Shown here in pieces: positions 1 to 5,300 of a stretch of 7,709 nt of DNA (position 1 is its first letter; every line of letters starts with the position of its first letter). This DNA is from WGAB01 sp964406105 (GTDB lineage Bacteria > Hydrothermota > Hydrothermia > WGAB01): assembly GCA_964406105.1 (NCBI GenBank), contig CAYOQK010000028.1, positions 1 to 7,709 of the forward strand. The letters run 5' to 3'. The notes beneath the pieces were generated by a model. The model was not told the origin of the DNA. It worked only from the letters and a program-made list of their open reading frames with translations, and did no database searches. The translations under genes were made by a program, and so were the position numbers.

Positions 1-288
1 GTCGCCGTTGGTGTCCACCCCGGGAAACTCTTCAGAACCGTCCCCCCACGTAAAGTACAGGGAATAAGGATAGCGGCAGTAGTAGTACCACCATGCTCCT
101 GGAGGCTCGTCGTGCCAGATGTCAAAGGTCATACTGCCCGATGTGTCAAAGATGATCATGACATTGGGCTCTACTCGTGTGGTAAACAGGTCTGCATCCC
201 CAGCCCATAGCAGCGGAGTGATCAACGGCTCCAGTGCCAAGGCCAAAGCCAAAAACACCGAAAATGTTTTGATGTGTTGCATACGCAT
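1..288 (-). CDS. PilY1-like VWA-domain pilus protein, N-terminal part (cut by left edge)
   Basis: An open frame of 96 codons begins at ATG 288 and is still open at base 1, so the C-terminus lies outside the window. Residues 1-30 look like a signal peptide: basic start, hydrophobic stretch FLALALAL, then LLWAG. A short strand PNVMIIF (41-47) leads into DTSGSM (48-53), the D-x-S-x-S metal-ion-dependent adhesion site of a VWA domain. The form 'PNVMIIFDTSGSM' soon after the signal peptide is typical of PilY1-type T4P tip proteins. Next comes an aromatic patch (WWYYYCRYPYSLYFTW, 66-81), then DTNGD (92-96), a possible calcium loop. AGGGGG (301-296) overlaps the upstream stop and lies 7 bases from this ATG, which favours it over the ATG at 282. 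The PilX-like gene nearby supports the call. A generic VWA surface protein is the alternative, because the PilY1 β-propeller cannot be seen. Confidence 0.8.
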   Translation of the reverse strand, partial: MRMQHIKTFSVFLALALALEPLITPLLWAGDADLFTTRVEPNVMIIFDTSGSMTFDIWHDEPPGAWWYYYCRYPYSLYFTWGDGSEEFPGVDTNGD

Positions 289-299
289 GGCCGATCCCC

Positions 300-887
300 C
301 TAATAGTCCCACACGGGGTTTTTCTCCTTGTCCCGGGCCTTCAGCTCAGAGGTTTTAGGGGCGGGGAGGGTGGACTTCTGGAAGAAGGATTCCGTGATTT
401 CTGGGGCCTCTTTAATGGAGGTCACCTTGAGTTTCCACACAGGGTTTCCTTGCGTATCCACAAAGATCACCGTTTCCGGTACGGGCCCCAATCCGGCGAT
501 CCTCCGAATACCCTTTACCACCAGCTTGCCGTTCTTTTGGGGAATCTCCAGGCTTGTGCTACTTTCCGCGAGAATAGGAACCTCTCCCCCCGTGAAGAAT
601 TCCAGCACCGATCGGAGGGGAGGACGATCCAAGGGAGTGATCTCAGGGGCATCGCTCAGATAAAGCCACCACTGCGAACCGTCATAGAGGTCTACTTGTG
701 TAACCCCATCCGGATACACCTTAAGAGACTTGCAGAGGGATCCCAGTACCCAAAGGGTTCCCCGAATGGAGCCTGGGGTGTCGTCTTTCAAGTCTTGAAC
801 CTGATAGTCAATGCGGTAGGGATGCTTTCCCAGGGTGGAGAGGTCCCCAATTTGCAACAGCAACACCACCATGACCCACGCCTTCAT
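300..887 (-). CDS. LolA-like periplasmic protein
   Basis: This encodes 195 residues from ATG 887. Two earlier in-frame ATGs (896, 893) lie 0 and 3 bases from the ribosome site AAGGAGG (903-897). The third, 9 bases away, is the best-spaced start. The N-terminus is signal-like (K, then AWVMVVLLLQIG). The mature part resembles the LolA/LolB-type half-barrel: GTLWVLG, then a YPDG...DGSQWWLYLSD stretch near residues 58-80. Near residues 140-166 it has VIFVDTQGNPVWKLKV, ending ITESFF, the usual 'D-x-x-G-N ... I-x-x-x-F' end of that fold. LolA carries lipoproteins across the periplasm, but many relatives of this fold have other ligands, so the cargo is unknown. It lies 11 bases upstream of the PilY1-like gene and has its own promoter. 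It could help export or stabilise a pilus or surface component, which is inference. The gene is convincing; the family call is moderate. Confidence 0.6.
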   Translation of the reverse strand: MKAWVMVVLLLQIGDLSTLGKHPYRIDYQVQDLKDDTPGSIRGTLWVLGSLCKSLKVYPDGVTQVDLYDGSQWWLYLSDAPEITPLDRPPLRSVLEFFTGGEVPILAESSTSLEIPQKNGKLVVKGIRRIAGLGPVPETVIFVDTQGNPVWKLKVTSIKEAPEITESFFQKSTLPAPKTSELKARDKEKNPVWDY

Positions 888-965
888 GAGCATCATCCTC
901 CTTTTCGGAGATGGTTTAACTGGATAGGACCTCCGCCATAGCCCTGGAACTCACCCTTTGGCTTA

Positions 966-993
966 ATTGTAGGGCGGTTGCCTCCGATGTCAA
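966..993 (-). promoter_or_regulatory. σ70-type promoter for the LolA-like and PilY1-like genes
   Basis: On the minus strand a perfect -35 box TTGACA (993-988) is followed by a 16-base spacer and a -10 box TACAAT (971-966), one mismatch from TATAAT. It starts 10 bases after the stop of the PilX-like gene, inside the only sizeable non-coding gap of the window (888-1003). Predicted transcription starts near 959, leaving a leader of about 70 bases before ATG 887. I saw no riboswitch or clear operator in the gap. Confidence 0.6.
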
Positions 994-1003
994 GCAGTAC
1001 GGA

Positions 1004-1486
1004 CTAATAACTGGTGCCTGAAGGGATCGGGCCCAAGCGAACCCGCACCTCTATGACGGAGGTGATCCCTGTGCCCAGGTCAATCCCCGAGGCCACGATG
1101 TGATACCGATTAAAGGTGTGCTTGGTGGAGTACCCGGGATAAATTTGGTTCATGGATTCCAGTTCAATGGGCTGGGGGGGCTCATCGGGCAAGCCTGATT
1201 TGAACCCTGTGTTGTTGGGAAGCTCAATCCAGGTGGGCCCTGTGGTGTCGCTGGTTTCCGGGAATCCCGAGGCTGAGTAGGAGAGTTGCTGAATCCCGTA
1301 GTTAATGCCCGCCTCTGCAGCGTTAAAGGCCCGGCGCTTGGATTTGCCCCAACGGGTCACCCCCGTTTGGGTGAAGATGTAAGCCACCAAGGCCACCGCT
1401 AAAATCCCCACCAAAAGAGCCACACCAATGGCGGTCACCACAGCGATCCCTTGGTCCTTGCCTCGGAAACAGCGCTTAGAGATCAC
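1004..1486 (-). CDS. PilX-like type IV pilus minor pilin
   Basis: This encodes 160 residues from GTG 1486. A short basic leader (KRCFRGKDQ) ends at Gly13, followed by IAVVTAIGVALLVGILAVAL, a class III (prepilin peptidase) signal with its hydrophobic helix. The helix leads into RRAFNAAEAGINYG (51-64), the AF-x-AAEAG signature of PilX N-terminal domains. The predicted mature +5 residue is Thr, not the usual Glu. The remaining ~95 residues form a variable globular domain without cysteines. PilX-type minor pilins sit in the priming complex at the pilus tip, and elsewhere are often encoded with PilY1, as here. Start choice: GGAGGTGA (1502-1495) lies 8 bases upstream of GTG 1486. An in-frame ATG at 1504 would add 6 residues and overlap the upstream gene, but that ATG has no ribosome site. 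The family is clear; the exact minor-pilin class is less so. Confidence 0.83.
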   Translation of the reverse strand: MISKRCFRGKDQGIAVVTAIGVALLVGILAVALVAYIFTQTGVTRWGKSKRRAFNAAEAGINYGIQQLSYSASGFPETSDTTGPTWIELPNNTGFKSGLPDEPPQPIELESMNQIYPGYSTKHTFNRYHIVASGIDLGTGITSVIEVRVRLGPIPSGTSY

Positions 1487-1494
1487 CAGAGGAT

Positions 1495-1502
1495 TCACCT
1501 CC
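1495..1502 (-). promoter_or_regulatory. Ribosome binding site of the PilX-like gene, overlapping the upstream stop
   Basis: GGAGGTGA, close to the ideal anti-SD complement, includes the TGA stop (1497-1495) of the PorV-like gene and ends 8 bases before GTG 1486. It decides the start in favour of GTG 1486 over ATG 1504 and suggests translational coupling of the two genes. Confidence 0.6.
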
Positions 1503-2385
1503 ATTCCAGGTTTAGGGTAACCCGGTGGACGGGTCCAAAGACTTCCTGGTCGTTGGCATATGCGTAATTGACCACATAGGCGATGCCCGACCGTTCAATG
1601 CGAAAGCCGGCACCGGCGGTAAAGATGTTTCGGGTGTCCTCCGTGCTCACCTTCCTTTGCAGGCCCACTCGCAGTGCCAAGGTATGGAACAACCAGAGTT
1701 CACTGCCCACTTTAAGATCCGTAAGGGGTTCGTCGCGTTCCCCTTTGGCCTCGGCCACCAAGACGTAGGAGCCCCTCAATAGGAACAAGGAGGCTCCTCC
1801 TTGGTAGGTGAAAGGCAGATGTTCCTTTTCGCCCGTGTCCCATGATACCCGGGAGGCCACATCCCAAACCGTGGCCCCCAATCGCAGGAAGGACAGGGGA
1901 GTCAAGAGAACCGAGGCGTCCAATCCCCATCCCTTGGCACCACTGTGGAGATCCAGCTCGTTTTGCACGAAGAGGCCCTTGAGCCGCATCCCTACGCTGA
2001 GCCAGGAGAGCACAGGGTATCCCCAGGCATACGCCAAAGTGTGTTCGTTCCACGGGATCTCACCGTTGATTTTGGTTCCCAAGTACTCCCAGGTGAGGGC
2101 GCCACCGCCCAGACCTTCGTTTCCTTGGATCAGGCTCAAAAACCCGTAGTACACCGGGAACTCCCCCATCCGGCCGTAGGTGCCCGTGAGGGCTCGGCCC
2201 TGGAACAGGCCGAGCCCTGCCGGGTTCCAGTATGCACACTGGGGACCTTGAGCCAGTGAAACAAAGGCACCTCCCAGGGCAGCGGAGCGGGCATCATACC
2301 CTGTAATCACAAAGGAACCCCGTGTGGAAGCGCCCATCAACAGCCCCGCACTGGTTAAAAGTACCAAGGAAATCTTTCTCAACAT
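1495..2385 (-). CDS. PorV/UPF0164-family outer-membrane β-barrel protein
   Basis: This encodes 296 residues from ATG 2385. It has a clear signal peptide (LRKISLVLLTSAGLLMGAS). Near residues 29-58 comes GYDARSAALGGAFVSLA and, soon after, AYWNPAGL. This 'ARS-x-x-[LM]GGA ... WNPAGL' pattern is the hallmark of PorV/PorQ/UPF0164 proteins, which are FadL-like 14-strand barrels. The rest alternates polar and hydrophobic residues with many aromatics, and ends in a β-signal-like NLEWR. In Bacteroidetes, PorV shuttles T9SS cargo with a C-terminal signal to the attachment complex. In other phyla the relatives are mostly of unknown role. The ribosome site GGAGGG (2396-2391) follows directly on the stop of the giant gene. 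A GTG at 2400 would add 5 residues but has no ribosome site and is less likely. Cargo handling for the neighbouring Ig protein is inference. Confidence 0.82.
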   Translation of the reverse strand: MLRKISLVLLTSAGLLMGASTRGSFVITGYDARSAALGGAFVSLAQGPQCAYWNPAGLGLFQGRALTGTYGRMGEFPVYYGFLSLIQGNEGLGGGALTWEYLGTKINGEIPWNEHTLAYAWGYPVLSWLSVGMRLKGLFVQNELDLHSGAKGWGLDASVLLTPLSFLRLGATVWDVASRVSWDTGEKEHLPFTYQGGASLFLLRGSYVLVAEAKGERDEPLTDLKVGSELWLFHTLALRVGLQRKVSTEDTRNIFTAGAGFRIERSGIAYVVNYAYANDQEVFGPVHRVTLNLEWR

Positions 2386-2396
2386 GGTTTCCCTCC

Positions 2397-5300
2397 TCAC
2401 TTCACCACCGCAATCACGGTTTTGTGAACCTCGGTAACCTGGCTGCGCTTGAGCGTCGCTTCTACGACGGACAGATACGGACCGTTCCGTACCGTTTCAC
2501 CGTTCAGATTCTTGAAGTGATCCCAGGTAAACACCTGGTTGGTCAACCGCCGGTTGAAGTCCTGGGTTACCTGGTACACCAGGTCTCCGGCAAGATTGTA
2601 CACCTTCCAGGTCACTGTAGCGGGTTCGGGCGTGCTGATCATGATGTAGTTCTTTTCCGGTGTGAGGGGCGTAGGAATCTTCACGGTGAAGGCCATGGGG
2701 CCTGCGAAGATTCTGGCCGAGTACGGTACCGACCGGTTTCCTAAGAAGTCCTCAGCGATGATCTTGACGGTGTTGTACTGTCCGTACACCAGGGGCACCT
2801 GGAACAGTCGGAAGGTGGAGTCGGCCTGAGCCATGGTGCTGGCCACCGGGTCTTCTGGATCCAGTTCCATGACGTACACATAGATGGTGCTGAAGGGTTC
2901 GGCACGTCCGTAGATGTCAATGAAGTTGGTTTCGGCAACTTCCGGTAAGGGTTGTATCAGTTCCGGAGGTGTAGGTGGAACCGTGTCAAACAGGAACACA
3001 AAGGACCGGATCCGGGTGACTTCCCGAAGGTTGTTGTTGGTTGCTTTCACCGAAAGGCGGTACACACCGTTCGCCGAGCCGTCACCAGGCAGCAGGGTAT
3101 CGTTCACAAAGGCATACACAGTATCGTTGATCTGCATGACCGTGCCAGGGACCGTGTCTTGGAGCCGAGGACCCGCCAGATTCATGTCCACACTCATGAT
3201 GCCCACACCCTCCAGGTCCTTCACCACAGCGAGCAAGTAGGTTAGAGGACCGTAAAGGGTGTCGCCCTCCGAGAAGAGGGGTTCTACGTGGATGGGCTCC
3301 AGCACATCAAATTCCAGGGTGTCGCTGGTGGCATTCCCGGCCACGTCCACAATCCGGTAGCTCCACCGATAAGCCCCGTAGGCTAACGGTGCGCTTAGAT
3401 TCAGCACGATCCGGGAGTCCTGAAGGCTAATCTCACTGAAGAGCACGTCCTCACCCGAGTTGAGGTGAACGAGACGGAACTCGGATTCGTCCAGGTTAAC
3501 TCCGCTCCCCGTTTCCAGAAGATCAATCCATAGAGCGGTGGGAGCGGTCAAAATCCGATCGTTATCCTCCGGGTAGGTTTGGATCACTTGGGGCGCAGTG
3601 GCATCAATGAGGAACTGGGTGATCCGTTCTTCGCCCTGTACACCGTTTTGGGCCACAGGCCGTACCTTGAAGAGGTAGGCGTTGTCGGGCAGAGTATTGG
3701 GAACAAAGGTGAGAACGTACAGGGTATCCTGTTGCTCAAAGGTCCGTTGACCAGGGACCACCTGCCCGGTGGTGGTGTACAGCAGGCTCACGGTTTGGGC
3801 GGTGTCCAGGCCTGTCCAGGTGCCATCGTAAATGTAGGCCTTGAGTTCGGTAAGGGATTGGGCCACAGTGCCAGAGTCTGGTACAAACGCCAGTACCTGG
3901 GGTTTGAATTCAGCGGCCGTGAACTCGTAGGCATTGGCCCAACGGTTCCCTGCCAAGTCCTGCAGCTGGTAATACACCGTGTACACCCCTTGGCTCAGGG
4001 CTACATTCTCCACCAGTCGGTAAACCAGTGTGCCTGTGCCGTCCCCGTGGTCATGGTACCCGTAAGCCCCTGGCACAGGGATGCCAGAGGGGTCTAACAG
4101 GATCAGGTTGGAGCGATTGAAATCAATGCCCGACACACCGTTCACCCAGGGGTAGGTGTCAGACACCAGGATATACACCGAATCTAACGGGTGTTGGAGG
4201 TAGCCGTTGGCCGGCGGAAAGGCAGAGGTTACCGTAGGAGGCAGGTTGTCATAGATCAAGGGCAGGGTATCGGGATTATGCACGAGGGTATTCCCTGCCA
4301 GGTCCTGGCCGGCGACCACCAAGGTGTAGGCGCCGTCCATGGTGCCGTTGGGCATCAGGGGGCTTTGCAGGTGCAGGGTAACCGTTGTCCCTTCGTAGGT
4401 CAAGGTGCCGGGCACTTCAGAGCCATCGCTGCGGTACATGTGAAGCCAGGTGTGGTCTTCGTCCAACGGGGCACCAGAGGGCACAGTGAAATTGGCCACC
4501 ACTGTGCGAAGGGTGTCTCTGGCTGTTCCGGAGGGTGTCAGGGATACCGTTAACGGTTCGGCTTCCACGTACTGGAACACAAAGTCGCCCTCTAACACGT
4601 TTCCTGCCAAGTCCCGGAGCACGGCATGAACCCGGTACCACCCCAAGGTAGGGGTGTATGCGGGGTCAGGAACCCACACCAGGGTGCCCGTGTTGGGGGA
4701 GGTAGCGTGCACGTGTTTGACGCCAGGGATCCCTTGACCGTTGGGGGCCATGAGGAAGATCTGGGAGTTGTCAAAGTCAATCCCCGAAACCTCCACAGGC
4801 AGCCGAGAGGTGGAGGGGACCCGCGGAGTGGTCCGCAGAGCCTGCGTCTTTACAGAGGGTGAAGGATGTAGGGAGTGGGAGGTTTTGGCCGGGGCTGAGG
4901 GCCTCCATCCCGGTCCTTCGGCTATGAAAATGCTGCGGGTTAGGAGATCGGTGATCTCCACATACACGGAATCCGGGAAAACCGCGTGATACGTGCTGTC
5001 TCCAGGGAAAGCACTGGTGACTGAAGGAGCGACATTGTCGTAAACGAAGTGGGAAGTGTCAGGATTCTGGGGAAGGGTATTGCCCACCAGGTCCTGGGCG
5101 GCCAAGACGATGGTGTAAAGGCCGTCCTGAGCGCCCGTGGGGAGTAGAGGGGTGGAGAGGGTATAGAAGAGGGTATCGCCATGGTGGGAAAGGGAGCCGG
5201 GGATGAGGGATTGGTCGGGGCCGTAGAGGCAGAGCCAGGTGACGGAGGGGTCAAAGTTGATACCTGCGCCCGAGGGGGCATAGAGGACTGCGTACACCTG

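Noticed and set aside
916..939. Seven-residue leader ORF (MAEVLSS) in the promoter leader
   Set aside because: There is no good ribosome site, no run of regulatory codons and no attenuator hairpin. It is probably chance.
450..941. 163-codon plus-strand frame opposite the LolA-like gene
   Set aside because: There is no family resemblance, and it overlaps a minus-strand gene with a good ribosome site and signal peptide.
4797..4937. Double frameshift as the cause of the odd stretch in the giant gene
   Set aside because: The stretch is extra length compared with sister loops, and the other two minus frames show stops or no repeat-like residues.
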